From an uncultured Propionibacteriaceae bacterium (lineage in GTDB: Bacteria > Actinomycetota > Actinomycetes > Propionibacteriales > Propionibacteriaceae), in contig CAMDZW010000013.1 in assembly GCA_945911015.1 (NCBI GenBank), positions 16,399 to 80,398 of the forward strand: a stretch of DNA of 64,000 nucleotides, read 5' to 3'. The notes beneath the pieces were generated by a model. It saw only the letters and a list, made by a program, of their open reading frames with translations, had not been told where the DNA came from and did no database searches. Made by a program: the position numbers and the translations under genes. Below are positions 29,510-38,318 of the stretch, in pieces (the first letter of the stretch is position 1; every line of letters begins with the position of its first letter).

Positions 29510-30553
29510 TCAGGCGAAGTCGGACTGCTTCCGGGCCCGGTCGACGATCTCGGAGACGCGGCGCACGCTGTCCGGGCTGACGAACAGCTCGGCACCGTTG
29601 CGGATGGTCTCGTAGAGCTTCGAGTAGTACTGCTGGGTGCGGGTGTTCGGCGGGCCGACGGCGATCGTCTCGGTCTGGAACTCGTAGGTCTCACCGTTGC
29701 CGTAGGCGCGGCCTTCGGGCGTGTTCGGGTTGGCCTCGAGCGGTGGCAGCGCGTCGAGATCGGTCCACTTCACGGTCAGCTCCTGGGCCGAGCCGGTGAT
29801 GGATCCCTTGCTGCCCACGACGAACCAGGAGTCCTGCGGGGAGGCGACCAGCATGGACGATTCGAGGTCGAGGATGGGGCCGGACTCGGGACGCATGGTC
29901 AGCTTCACGTGATCCTCGGCGTCACCGGCGGAGTTGAGGTGGCGCAGATCGGCGAGCAGCTCGACCGGCATGTCGACCGGGACGAGGGTGAGCAGCTGGT
30001 CGAGGAAGTGCAGCGCCGTGTTGGGCAGTTCGCCACCGCCGTGACTGCGCAGGGTCTGCCAGTCACTGCGACGCTGGAATCGGTGCACGGTGCGACGGAT
30101 CAGCACCGGTTCACCGATGCGGCCGGAGTCGAAGATGTCCTTCACCACGAGGAAGGAAGGATCAAGGCGCTGGTTCTGGAAGGCGGTGACGATCTTGCCC
30201 GAGCGTTCGGCGGCGGCCATCAGCTCGTCGATCTCGGCGACCGATCCGGCCATCGGCTTCTCGACCACGACATGCTTGCCCGCGGCCAGGGCCTGCAGGG
30301 CGAGCGGTGCGTGGGTGTGGGAGGGCGTCGCCACGGTGACGACCTCCACGTCGGACTCGGCGATCAGCTGTTCGGGGGTGTCGTAGGTCTGGCAGCCGAA
30401 CTTCTCCCGGGCCTCGTTCTGGCGCTCGGGCATCGGATCGGCGACGGCCCCGACCTCGAACTGCTCGGGCAGGTCCCCGATTCCGTTCGCGTGGATCCCC
30501 CAGCCGCTACGTCCCAGCCCCAGGATGCCGATTCTGATCTTGTCGCTTGCCAA
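29510..30553 (-). CDS. Gfo/Idh/MocA family oxidoreductase
   Basis: 347 residues. Rossmann start IRIGILGLGRSGWG, the EKP motif in HVVVEKPMAGS, and the C-terminal alpha/beta domain with SHGGGELPNTALHFLDQLL holding the likely catalytic His. These enzymes oxidise or reduce sugars, inositols or their derivatives with NAD(P). The start is an unusual TTG at 30553, supported by GAAGGA five bases upstream and the lack of an in-frame ATG. A LacI-type operator lies 78 bases upstream, so sugar induction is likely. It may act on products of the polysaccharide modules, which is inference. Confidence 0.88.
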   Translation of the reverse strand: MASDKIRIGILGLGRSGWGIHANGIGDLPEQFEVGAVADPMPERQNEAREKFGCQTYDTPEQLIAESDVEVVTVATPSHTHAPLALQALAAGKHVVVEKPMAGSVAEIDELMAAAERSGKIVTAFQNQRLDPSFLVVKDIFDSGRIGEPVLIRRTVHRFQRRSDWQTLRSHGGGELPNTALHFLDQLLTLVPVDMPVELLADLRHLNSAGDAEDHVKLTMRPESGPILDLESSMLVASPQDSWFVVGSKGSITGSAQELTVKWTDLDALPPLEANPNTPEGRAYGNGETYEFQTETIAVGPPNTRTQQYYSKLYETIRNGAELFVSPDSVRRVSEIVDRARKQSDFA

Positions 30554-30630
30554 CGTTCCTTCACCTCATCGTCATGGCGTGAGAGCACGCACTGCCGTTC
30601 CTCGCCACCTTTCCACAATCCGCATCGACG

Positions 30631-30644
30631 TGCAATCGTTTGCA
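30631..30644. promoter_or_regulatory. LacI-family operator upstream of the Gfo/Idh/MocA gene
   Basis: TGCAATCGTTTGCA has arms TGCAA and TTGCA around a central CG, the canonical layout of LacI-family operators. The regulator is not adjacent and may be unlinked. Confidence 0.65.
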
Positions 30645-30664
30645 AGCAATGGCTCGGATTATGT

Positions 30665-31423
30665 TCAGCCAGGCCCCATGCGCAGGGCTCCGTCGAGCCG
30701 GATGACCTCTCCGTTGAGATAGGGGTTGGCTGCGATCTGCTCGACCAGCAGCGCATATTCATCCGGATCGGCCAGTCTGGCCGGATGTGGGACCGATGAG
30801 GCGAGACCCGTCTTGGTCTCCTCGGGCAGACTGGCCATCATCGCCGTGTCGACGATCCCCGGCGCAATGGTCATCACCCGGATCCCGTGCCGGGCCAGGT
30901 CCCGGGCCGCCGGCAGCGTGAGCCCCACGATCCCGCCCTTGCTGGAGGCATAGGCCGCCTGCCCGATCTGGCCCTCAAAGGCCGCCACCGAGGCCGTCAT
31001 CACGATCAGCCCACGGTCACCGTCCTTCGGTGGGTTCTCGGCCATCTGCTCGGCCGCCAGCCGCATGACGTTGAAGGTGCCGATCAGGTTGATCTCGATC
31101 ACCGTCCGGTAGGCATCCAACCCGAGGGTCCCTCGGCGGGACAGGATCCTGCCCGGGTTGACGACCCCGGCACAGCACACGGCAAGTCGCAGTGCACCAA
31201 GCTGCGTTGCTTCCCGTACGGCATCGCTCACCTGGTCTTCATCGCGCACATCAGCAGGGCAGAAGGTGCCACCGATCTCGGCTGCGATCTCACCACCGGG
31301 CGAGCCCGGCAGGTCGAGCAGCACCACCTGAGCGCCGAGGGCCGCGCACCGTCGTGCAGTCGCCTCCCCCATGCCGGAGCCACCTCCAGTGACCAGGACG
31401 ACGTCGTCGGATCCCAGCTCCAT
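30665..31423 (-). CDS. SDR-family 3-hydroxyacyl-CoA dehydrogenase-like protein
   Basis: 252 residues. NAD-binding [13 protein letters not shown], then [20 protein letters not shown] with catalytic Ser and Tyr-x-x-x-Lys, and an ending [15 protein letters not shown] typical of HSD10/3-hydroxy-2-methylbutyryl-CoA dehydrogenases. It would oxidise a hydroxyacyl-CoA with NAD+. It begins two bases after the acyl-CoA dehydrogenase stop, so both act in one beta-oxidation-like path, perhaps branched-chain amino-acid breakdown (inference). No enoyl-CoA hydratase is adjacent. Confidence 0.87.
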   Translation of the reverse strand: MELGSDDVVLVTGGGSGMGEATARRCAALGAQVVLLDLPGSPGGEIAAEIGGTFCPADVRDEDQVSDAVREATQLGALRLAVCCAGVVNPGRILSRRGTLGLDAYRTVIEINLIGTFNVMRLAAEQMAENPPKDGDRGLIVMTASVAAFEGQIGQAAYASSKGGIVGLTLPAARDLARHGIRVMTIAPGIVDTAMMASLPEETKTGLASSVPHPARLADPDEYALLVEQIAANPYLNGEVIRLDGALRMGPG

Positions 31424-31424
31424 C

Positions 31425-32600
31425 TCATTTCCTCCTGCCGAGCCCGGAGCGGACCTGCGATCCGATCAACTGCCGAGCAATCACGATTCTTTGGATCTGG
31501 TTGGTGCCCTCGAAGATCTGGGTGACCTTCGCCTCCCGCATGTACCGCTCGGCAGGAAAGTCCCGGGTGTATCCGTTGCCGCCGAGCACCTGGACCGCAT
31601 CTTCGGTGACCTGCATCGCAGCGTCGGTCGCGGTCAGTTTGGCCACCGCCGCTGCGCGGGCATAGGGGCGCCCGGCATCCTTGAGCCGCGCCGCGTGAAG
31701 ATAGGTGGCCCGAGCCTGGTCGACCCGAGTCGCCATGTCAGCCAACAGGAACTGCATCCCCTGGAACTCGGCGATCGCCCGGCCGAACTGCTCACGTTCT
31801 CGGGCATAGTCGACAGCCACGTCGAGCGCCGCCTGGGCGAGTCCGGTGGCACAGGCGGCAATGCCCAGCCGCCCAGAGTCCAATGAGCCAAGGGCAATGC
31901 GCAACCCGTGGCCCTGTTCACCGATCAGCCGGTCTCTGCCCACATGGACCTGGTTGAACACCACGTCGGCGGTGTGTGAGGCGTTCATGCCCATCTTCTC
32001 CTCGGGGTCACCGAAGCTCAGACCGGGGCTGTCCGCCGGGACGACGAAGCACGACACCGGCAGGCTGCGCGCATCATCGGTACGGACGAAGGTGGTGTAG
32101 TAGTCGGCCTGCCCGGCGTGGGTGATCCATGATTTCGTGCCCTGCAAGGAGAATCCGTCACCGTCGGGCACTGCTCGGGTCGTCATCGCCGCAATGTCAG
32201 AACCCGCACCGGCCTCCGACAGTGCGTAGGCGCCGAGCAGGTCACCACCGAGCATCGACGGCAGCAGGGCCTCCTGTTGTGCCGGCGTCCCGTGATCGAT
32301 GACGGCCAGACAGGTCATCACGTGGACCGAGACCCCCACCGCGACGCTCATCCAGCTCGCCGCGAGCTCCTCGAGTGCCTGGAGATAGACCTCGTACGGT
32401 TGGGCAAGCCCACCCCACTGTTCGGGATACGGCATCGCGAGCATCCCGGACTCCCCGAGCAGGCGGAAGGCCTCGCGAGGAAACTCCGCAGCAGCCTCGG
32501 CTGCCGAGGCCCGGGGTGCGAGTTGCTCGGTCGCCAGCTCGCGGACCAGGCCGACCAGGTCTCTGCCCTCATCGGTGGGGAACAGTCGTTCGACGGCCAT
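31425..32600 (-). CDS. Acyl-CoA dehydrogenase
   Basis: 391 residues, standard length. FAD/substrate segments AYALSEAGAGSDIAAM and SWITHAG, the C-terminal TQIFEGTNQIQR with catalytic Glu364, and VLGGNGYTRDFPAERYMREA. It forms the 2,3-double bond of an acyl-CoA and passes electrons to ETF. The short/branched-chain subfamily is suggested by Glu in the C-terminal position and by the HSD10-like neighbour. Middle gene of the ArsR-ACAD-SDR operon, with 12 bases between the ArsR stop and this start. Confidence 0.92.
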   Translation of the reverse strand: MAVERLFPTDEGRDLVGLVRELATEQLAPRASAAEAAAEFPREAFRLLGESGMLAMPYPEQWGGLAQPYEVYLQALEELAASWMSVAVGVSVHVMTCLAVIDHGTPAQQEALLPSMLGGDLLGAYALSEAGAGSDIAAMTTRAVPDGDGFSLQGTKSWITHAGQADYYTTFVRTDDARSLPVSCFVVPADSPGLSFGDPEEKMGMNASHTADVVFNQVHVGRDRLIGEQGHGLRIALGSLDSGRLGIAACATGLAQAALDVAVDYAREREQFGRAIAEFQGMQFLLADMATRVDQARATYLHAARLKDAGRPYARAAAVAKLTATDAAMQVTEDAVQVLGGNGYTRDFPAERYMREAKVTQIFEGTNQIQRIVIARQLIGSQVRSGLGRRK

Positions 32601-32612
32601 GTCTGTCTCCTG

Positions 32613-33176
32613 TCACAGGGTGTCGTCTGCGGCAACGATCTCGATGTCGTAGATCCGAGTCTCGGTCGCCTCGGGGTCATGGGCCTCCTCGGCCTCGACC
32701 ATCACCTGTTCGACCCGCTTCATCATGGCGGTGAACTCATCCGGGGTGAGCGCCAGGTGGCGGATCGAGAAGGTGCCGTGGTGGGTGTTCGCACCACCGG
32801 CGATGTGGTCGGGCACCACCTGCAGGAACCGTTCGAGCAGTTGTTGGTGATCGGCCACCATGCCGCGGACGACGGTCTGGGCCAGCACCGGGTCGGCCGC
32901 CGGGGCCCCCTCGGACGCCACACTCAGCGAGCCGATGTCGGCCAGCCGCCACACCCGGTCCCGGCGGTCCCGCGCCTGCTCCGGCGCCTCGACCAGCAGC
33001 CCGGCCTCGGCCAGGACCCGCAGGTGGAAGCTGATCTTGTTGGCCTGCTCCCCCAGCTCGGCGGCGATGTCGGCGGCCCGCCGGAACCGTTGCTTGCCAA
33101 AGATGCCCAGGATCCGGCGACGCAGCGGGTTGGCATAGGCCTTGAGCATCGCGGTGCTCATCAGTTGCTCGGCCAT
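32613..33176 (-). CDS. ArsR-like winged-helix regulator
   Basis: 187 residues. The HTH is at about 10-80: AMLKAYANPLRRRILGIFGK, RAADIAAELGEQANKISFHLRVLAEAGLL. The C-terminal 100 residues are helical and may dimerise or bind a ligand (LLERFLQVVPDH). No Cys pair for metal sensing is visible, so it probably senses an organic ligand. It is divergent from an MFS exporter, with three evenly spaced TTGCGC repeats in the 72-base gap, and heads the acyl-CoA dehydrogenase operon. Confidence 0.88.
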   Translation of the reverse strand: MAEQLMSTAMLKAYANPLRRRILGIFGKQRFRRAADIAAELGEQANKISFHLRVLAEAGLLVEAPEQARDRRDRVWRLADIGSLSVASEGAPAADPVLAQTVVRGMVADHQQLLERFLQVVPDHIAGGANTHHGTFSIRHLALTPDEFTAMMKRVEQVMVEAEEAHDPEATETRIYDIEIVAADDTL

Positions 33177-33199
33177 GACCGGAACCTTAGCAACACAAC

Positions 33200-33233
33200 T
33201 TGCGCAATTCTAGTTGCGCAACTGTTCTTGCGC
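33200..33233. promoter_or_regulatory. Three-site operator for the ArsR-like regulator
   Basis: TTGCGC starts at 33200, 33214 and 33228, an exact 14-base period. The first two extend to the palindrome TTGCGCAA, and the second to the perfect 12-base palindrome AGTTGCGCAACT (33212-33223). The array covers the divergent promoter region. Confidence 0.8.
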
Positions 33234-33248
33234 GTCTATCGTCAAGCC

Positions 33249-34520
33249 ATGACTTCACTGTGGCGCAACCGCCGCTATGCGACCTGGCTGGTCAGTGACA
33301 CGGCCAAGGGCCTGTCCAATGCCCTGGTCGGTTTCGCCATCCCCCTGCTCGCCCTCGTGGTGACCGACGATCCGCGTCAGGCTGGAGTCGTCGGGGCGAT
33401 CGGGCTGGCAGTCCGGGTGGCGCTGATGCTCTACGGCGGAGTCCTGGCTGATCGTCACCGCCGCGTCACGCTGATGCTGCTCGGAGCCGGCGTCGGGGCC
33501 GTCATCGCCGCCGGCTTCACCGTCCTGGCCGGGCTCGATGCGATCACCTTCGCCACCCTGCTGATCGTTCAGGTGCTGCTCTCAGTGCGCAGTGGTCTGC
33601 TCAACAGTGCGGGCGAGAGTGCCTTGAAGGAGGTGGTCCCCGACGAGACCATGGGGCGGGCCCAGGCAGCCAACCAGGCTCGCGATGCCGCACTCCAGCT
33701 CGCCGGCGGCCCGATCGGCGGTGTCCTATTGGTGGTCGGCGGCTGGCTCGTCGCGCTCGTGATGACCCTCTGCGAGGTGGTGTCCGGCGTCACCGCCGCT
33801 CTGCTCCGCCGCCAGCTCCCGGTCGAGCCGAGTGAACCGGGTGAACAGGGTGGACAGGGTGAACCGAGTCAACGGAGTCGCAATGCCGCCCGCGAAATCG
33901 GCGAGGGCATCCGCTGGCTGTTCTCCCGGACCGACGTCCGCGGGATCCTGGTGATCAGCACGATCATCAACCTGGGCATCAACGTCGCCGTCACCACGGT
34001 GATCTACTCGTTGCAGCAGTCGGGCCATTCCCCGGCGGTGATCGGTTGGGTGGAGGCCGGCATGGGAGGTGCGATGTTGCTCGGCGCAGCATTCGCCGCG
34101 ACGATCGTCGCCCGGATCGGCGCCGGTGTCATCACCATCGCCGGCCTCACCGCGATTGCGCTGGGCGCTGCTGCCATCGGTCTGGCCCATCACCCGATCG
34201 CGATCACGGCCATCCTGGCAGTCCCGGCGCTGTTGCTCGCCCCGGTCAACGCCGCGCTCGGTGGCTACTTCATGGTGGCCACGCCGCGTGAACTGATCGG
34301 CCGGGCGAGCAGCGCCTCGGGGCTGGTCGGTATGGGGGCGATGCCGCTGGCTCCGCTCATCGCCGGGTTCGGTCTCAGCTGGCTCGGTCGAGAAGCCACC
34401 ATCGGGATCGGGGCTGCCCTCTGCGCGGTGGCGATGATCCTGGCCTTCAGCAACCGCAGTCTGCGTTCGCTGCCGGCCGAGTCCGGCTGGGCCGCCCATG
34501 CCGCGAAGGTCACCCTCTGA
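33249..34520 (+). CDS. MFS transporter (exporter-like)
   Basis: 423 residues with twelve predicted helices in two halves. MFS motif A-like GGVLADRHRRVTLM lies in the loop after helix 2, and the central cytoplasmic loop (about 195-215) is encoded by degenerate 9-base repeats. It resembles drug/macrolide exporters of the MefA type. Control by the divergent ArsR-like regulator suggests induction by the exported compound. The ATG at 33249 begins right after the operator, so the transcript is short-leadered. Confidence 0.88.
   Translation: MTSLWRNRRYATWLVSDTAKGLSNALVGFAIPLLALVVTDDPRQAGVVGAIGLAVRVALMLYGGVLADRHRRVTLMLLGAGVGAVIAAGFTVLAGLDAITFATLLIVQVLLSVRSGLLNSAGESALKEVVPDETMGRAQAANQARDAALQLAGGPIGGVLLVVGGWLVALVMTLCEVVSGVTAALLRRQLPVEPSEPGEQGGQGEPSQRSRNAAREIGEGIRWLFSRTDVRGILVISTIINLGINVAVTTVIYSLQQSGHSPAVIGWVEAGMGGAMLLGAAFAATIVARIGAGVITIAGLTAIALGAAAIGLAHHPIAITAILAVPALLLAPVNAALGGYFMVATPRELIGRASSASGLVGMGAMPLAPLIAGFGLSWLGREATIGIGAALCAVAMILAFSNRSLRSLPAESGWAAHAAKVTL
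33832..33876 (+). repeat. Five degenerate 9-base tandem repeats inside the MFS gene
   Basis: Units GTGAACCGG, GTGAACAGG, GTGGACAGG, GTGAACCGA and GTCAACGGA follow without gaps and encode a Glu/Gly/Gln/Pro-rich stretch in the central cytoplasmic loop. Copy number could vary without breaking the frame. Confidence 0.8.
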
Positions 34521-34560
34521 ACCAGAGAGCGGTTTCTGATTTCCGGCGTTACAGTGAGGC

Positions 34561-35928
34561 ATGACCTCAGAGCCGGTGGATGAGCTGGCGTCAGCGTTGC
34601 CCGACGGCGTGGTGGCGACTGACCCGGCCGTGATCGAGAAGTACCGCACGGACTGGTCCCGCAACACCGATGGCGTCATCCCGATCGCAGTGGTCCGGGT
34701 CAACGACGCCGACCAGGTGCAGCAGGTGATGCGCTGGGCGACCCGGCACCAGATCGCGGTCGTTCCCCGTGGCGCCGGCACCGGTCTGTCCGGTGGTTCC
34801 AGCGGGATCAGCGGCGCAATCGTGTTGAGCATGGAGCGGATGACCGGTGTCGAGATCGACGTCGCGACCCGTACGGCGATCGTGGAGCCGGGAGCGCTCA
34901 ACATCGATGTCAAGCGGGCCGCCGCCGAGCACGGCCTGTGGTACCCGCCGGACCCTTCCTCGTACGAGATCTGTTCCATTGGTGGCAATCTCGCCACCAA
35001 TGCTGGCGGGCTGTGCTGTGTGAAGTACGGCGTGACCACCGACTATGTCCTCGGCCTCGACGTGGTCCTCGCCGACGGCACCCTGGTCACGCTCGGCGGA
35101 CCGCGGATCAAGGACTCAGCCGGTCTGTCCCTGGTCAAGATGTTCGTTGGCAGCGAGGGCACCCTCGGCATCTTCACCCGTACGGTGTTGCGTCTGGTCC
35201 CTGCCCTACCGCCGGCGGCGACGATGGTGGCCACCTTCCGCTCGCCGGAGGATGCCACCCGCGCCGTGGTGGCAATCGGCGCCAAGCTGCGTCCGTCGAT
35301 GTTGGAGTACATGGACCAGTTCAACATCCGGGCGGTGGAGAAGCTGCGACCGATGGGACTCGACACCGAGGCCGAGGCGATGCTGATCGCCCAGTCCGAT
35401 GCCCCCGACGGCGCACGGACCACCGAGATCGCGTTGATGTCGACCCTCTGTCGGGAGGCTGGCGCCAAGGAAGTGCTGTCCACCGATGACCCGGACGAGG
35501 CGGAGATGTTCGTCGCAGCCCGACGGGCCTGCTTTCATGCGCTCGAGCCGTACGGGAAGATCATGTTCGAGGATGTCGGCGTCCCGATCCCGCAGCTGCC
35601 GGACCTGGTGGCCGGCATCGAGGAGATCGCTCAGCGCCACGGTGTGCTGATCCCGGTCGTCGCGCACGCCGGCGACGGCAACACCCACCCCAATGTCATC
35701 CACGACGGATCCGACCCTGATGCCGTACGCCGGGCCCAGTTGGCCTTCGACGAAGTGATGGACCTCGCGATCCGGCTCGGCGGGACCATCACCGGCGAAC
35801 ATGGCGTCGGTCGCCTCAAGCGCAACAAACTCGCCGACCAGCTCGGTCCGGAGGCGATGGAACTGACCCGTCGCATCAAGACCGCCCTGGATCCGGACAA
35901 CCTGCTGAACCCCGGATCCCTGATCTGA
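34561..35928 (+). CDS. FAD-linked oxidase, GlcD/D-lactate dehydrogenase type
   Basis: 455 residues. PCMH-type FAD domain with PRGAGTGLSGGSSGISGAI and GGNLATNAGGLCCVKYGVT, then the C-terminal FAD-linked oxidase domain with VVAHAGDGNTHPNVI and GEHGVGRLKRN. It oxidises a 2-hydroxy acid such as glycolate or D-lactate. No GlcE or GlcF subunit follows. Instead an alanine-glyoxylate-type aminotransferase starts 30 bases later, favouring glycolate to glyoxylate to glycine as the pathway (inference). Confidence 0.88.
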   Translation: MTSEPVDELASALPDGVVATDPAVIEKYRTDWSRNTDGVIPIAVVRVNDADQVQQVMRWATRHQIAVVPRGAGTGLSGGSSGISGAIVLSMERMTGVEIDVATRTAIVEPGALNIDVKRAAAEHGLWYPPDPSSYEICSIGGNLATNAGGLCCVKYGVTTDYVLGLDVVLADGTLVTLGGPRIKDSAGLSLVKMFVGSEGTLGIFTRTVLRLVPALPPAATMVATFRSPEDATRAVVAIGAKLRPSMLEYMDQFNIRAVEKLRPMGLDTEAEAMLIAQSDAPDGARTTEIALMSTLCREAGAKEVLSTDDPDEAEMFVAARRACFHALEPYGKIMFEDVGVPIPQLPDLVAGIEEIAQRHGVLIPVVAHAGDGNTHPNVIHDGSDPDAVRRAQLAFDEVMDLAIRLGGTITGEHGVGRLKRNKLADQLGPEAMELTRRIKTALDPDNLLNPGSLI

Positions 35929-35958
35929 TCCACCTGAGAGAGCAAGGAGCAATTCCCC

Positions 35959-37056
35959 ATGACCCGTCTGCCTGACCGTCACCTCTTCGGCCCCGGCCCG
36001 AGCAACCCGTACCCGTCGGCCACCCAGGCCCTGGCCGCGCCGCTGCTGGGGCATCTCGACCCGGCCTTTCTCGACATCATGGACTCGGCCTGTGACGGGC
36101 TGCGGGCGGTCTTCGGCACCGACAACCGCCGCACCCTGCCGCTGAGCGCGACCGGCTCGGCGGGCATGGAGGCGGCCTTCGTCAATCTGGTCCACCCCGG
36201 TGATGTCGCCGTCATCGGCGTCAACGGCCTGTTCGGCGTCCGGATGGCCGAGGTCGCCCGCCGGTGTGGTGCGGAGGTGATCACCGTCGACCATGAGTGG
36301 GGCACTCCGATCGACGCCGAGCGCATCCAGGCGGCCCACCCGAATCCGCAGCTGATCGGCGTCGTCCATGCCGAGACGTCGACCGGGGTCCGCTCCGATC
36401 TGGCCGAGGTCGCCGCGGTGAAGGGGGATGCGATCCTGATCGCCGACACCGTGACCTCAATCGCCGGCATCGAGCTGCGCCTGGACGACTGGGGAGTCGA
36501 CGTCGCGTACGCCGGCACCCAGAAGTGTCTGGGGGTCGCGCCCGGTCTGGCGCCGTTCTCCATCAACAACCGCGCCTTCGAGCGCAGGGTCATCGATCCC
36601 CGCTCCTGGTACTTGGACCTGGGTCTGCTCGGCGGCTACGTCGGCGAGGCCGCCAACTCCAAGCAGCGCACCTACCACCACACCGCCCCGACTGCGTTGG
36701 TCGCCAGCCTCGAGGCTGCTCTGGACACGATCCTGTCTGAGGGATTGGAACAGGTGTGGGCCCGTCACGGCGAGGCCGGTGCGATCCTCCAGGACGGGTT
36801 GCAGGAGATGGGCCTGGAGCTGTTCGCCGCCGAGAGATACCGTCTGCCGGAGCTGACCACGGTCAAGGTGCCGTCGGGTGTCGACTCGGCCGCCGTCCGC
36901 TCCTATCTGCTGAACCGGCACAACATCGAGATCGGCGCCGGGGCCGGCGAATTCGCCAGCACGGTGTGGCGGATCGGACTGATGGGGCACAACGCGCGTC
37001 CTGACCGCGCACTGTTGGTGCTGGCAGCGCTGAAGGACGCGCTGGCCAACGCCTGA
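35959..37056 (+). CDS. Alanine/serine--glyoxylate aminotransferase (class V PLP)
   Basis: 365 residues. N-terminal LFGPGPSNPYPSATQAL is the classical AGT opening; Lys189 in GTQKCLGVAPG binds PLP, and the C-terminal DRALLVLAALKDAL closes the fold. It transfers an amino group from alanine or serine to glyoxylate. GAGAGCAAGGAG precedes the ATG. Co-transcription with the upstream FAD-linked oxidase gives a two-step glycolate salvage route, the inferred role. Confidence 0.92.
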   Translation: MTRLPDRHLFGPGPSNPYPSATQALAAPLLGHLDPAFLDIMDSACDGLRAVFGTDNRRTLPLSATGSAGMEAAFVNLVHPGDVAVIGVNGLFGVRMAEVARRCGAEVITVDHEWGTPIDAERIQAAHPNPQLIGVVHAETSTGVRSDLAEVAAVKGDAILIADTVTSIAGIELRLDDWGVDVAYAGTQKCLGVAPGLAPFSINNRAFERRVIDPRSWYLDLGLLGGYVGEAANSKQRTYHHTAPTALVASLEAALDTILSEGLEQVWARHGEAGAILQDGLQEMGLELFAAERYRLPELTTVKVPSGVDSAAVRSYLLNRHNIEIGAGAGEFASTVWRIGLMGHNARPDRALLVLAALKDALANA

Positions 37057-37057
37057 G

Positions 37058-37213
37058 TCACGGCAGGCCGGATGTGCCGTAGAGCGACGAGTCCGCCTCA
37101 GCGGTCCGAGTTTCCTCCGACATCCGGCTTGCCGCCCGCCGACCGATCTCAAGGATCTGGGCCGTCTTCCGTACGGACTCGGGCGAGCGATCGCGCTTGG
37201 TGTTTCGCGTCAT
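37058..37213 (-). CDS. Putative 51-residue protein
   Basis: Open frame of 51 codons with ATG at 37213 and GTGAGGA upstream at about ten bases. The peptide is charged with Arg/Lys-rich N-terminus (MTRNTKRDRSPESVRKTAQI) and a helical middle EIGRRAASRMSEE. It ends one base beyond the stop of the convergent aminotransferase gene. Codon third positions favour G/C. It resembles no family I know; it could be a chance frame. Confidence 0.45.
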   Translation of the reverse strand: MTRNTKRDRSPESVRKTAQILEIGRRAASRMSEETRTAEADSSLYGTSGLP

Positions 37214-37331
37214 GGGTACCACGTCCTCACCTTCTGATACTCATGGTGCCTGTCCGATCCGTGGGTGTCCTCACCTTTCTCCCGCATTGGTGATCGAATG
37301 TGCTTCGTCAATTCTTCGAGGAGGACCACCA

Positions 37332-38318
37332 GTGCAGGCATTCGATCCCGGAACCCATCCCGATCTCTGGCAGGGAGCAGTCCGCTGGACCCCGGTCGAG
37401 GACGGTTGGCAGGGGTGGCGGCTGCTGCCCGAGGAAGAGCAGTTCGCCTATGCCGAAGCGCTCTACCAAAGTGCCCGCTCTGCGGCCGGGATCCGCTTCG
37501 TCGCCGATGTGACCGCCGACTGGATCGAGGTCGAGATCACCGCTCTGGGCGATCCGGCCAAGCCTGTCGACATCCTGGTTGACGGCGAGCTGGCGACCCG
37601 GGAGATCGCGGCGGGACGTGTCACCGTACGGCAGGAGCTCACCGAGGGCAGCCACCGCGTCGAGATCTGGCTCCCCCACGCCGGCCCCACCGTGGTCCAC
37701 GCCGCCCGCGTTGCCGACGGCGCAACGGTCACTGCGATCGCGCCACGGACCCGCTGGCTCACCTACGGCAGCTCGATCACCCAGGCCAGCGGTGCCGACG
37801 GCCCTTCACTCACCTGGCCCTCGATCGCGGCCCGCACTCTGGACTGGGACCTGACCTGCCTCGGCTTCGGCGGCCAGTGCCACCTCGACCAGGCGGCCCT
37901 GGCCACCATCGCCGCCACTGAGGTCGACGTCATCTCGCTGTGCCTGGGCATCAACATCCAGGGCAACGGCTCCTTCAACGAACGTTCCCTGCCGGGCCAG
38001 TTGTCGGCCTTCGTCCGGGGAGTCCGGGCTGCGCACCCCGACATCCCGATCCTGGTCATCTCGCCAATCATCTCCACCGGCCGCGAGGAGACCCCGAACA
38101 TGGCCGGGCTGAGCCTGTCCCGGATCCGTGCCATGGTCACCCAGATCACCACGGACCTGCAGGACGCTGGCGACACCGCTCTCCATCTGGTGAACGGGTT
38201 GGAGGTCTTCGGGGATCAGGATCTTGCCCTGCTCCCCGATGACCTCCACCCGAACAGTGACGGTTACGGCGTCATGGGTGAGCGACTCACCCCACATCTG
38301 GCCAAGCTCATCGCCTGA
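37332..38318 (+). CDS. SGNH/GDSL hydrolase (carbohydrate esterase-like)
   Basis: 328 residues without signal peptide. An N-terminal beta-rich domain (about 1-135) precedes the SGNH domain: block I YGSSITQA with nucleophile Ser147 or Ser148, Gly in GFGGQ, Asn in CLGIN, and C-terminal DDLHPNSDGYGVMG with catalytic Asp and His. Such two-domain enzymes deacetylate sugars (CE2/CE3-like). Start GTG 37332 has GGAGGA about seven bases upstream. It converges on the PL8 lyase gene and overlaps it by 11 bases, so a role in removing acyl groups from the same oligosaccharide is likely but inferred. Confidence 0.85.
   Translation: MQAFDPGTHPDLWQGAVRWTPVEDGWQGWRLLPEEEQFAYAEALYQSARSAAGIRFVADVTADWIEVEITALGDPAKPVDILVDGELATREIAAGRVTVRQELTEGSHRVEIWLPHAGPTVVHAARVADGATVTAIAPRTRWLTYGSSITQASGADGPSLTWPSIAARTLDWDLTCLGFGGQCHLDQAALATIAATEVDVISLCLGINIQGNGSFNERSLPGQLSAFVRGVRAAHPDIPILVISPIISTGREETPNMAGLSLSRIRAMVTQITTDLQDAGDTALHLVNGLEVFGDQDLALLPDDLHPNSDGYGVMGERLTPHLAKLIA

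Noticed and set aside
33186..33240. Possible CRISPR-like repeats
   Set aside because: Only three short TTGCGC units with 14-base period; fits a regulator operator, not a CRISPR array.
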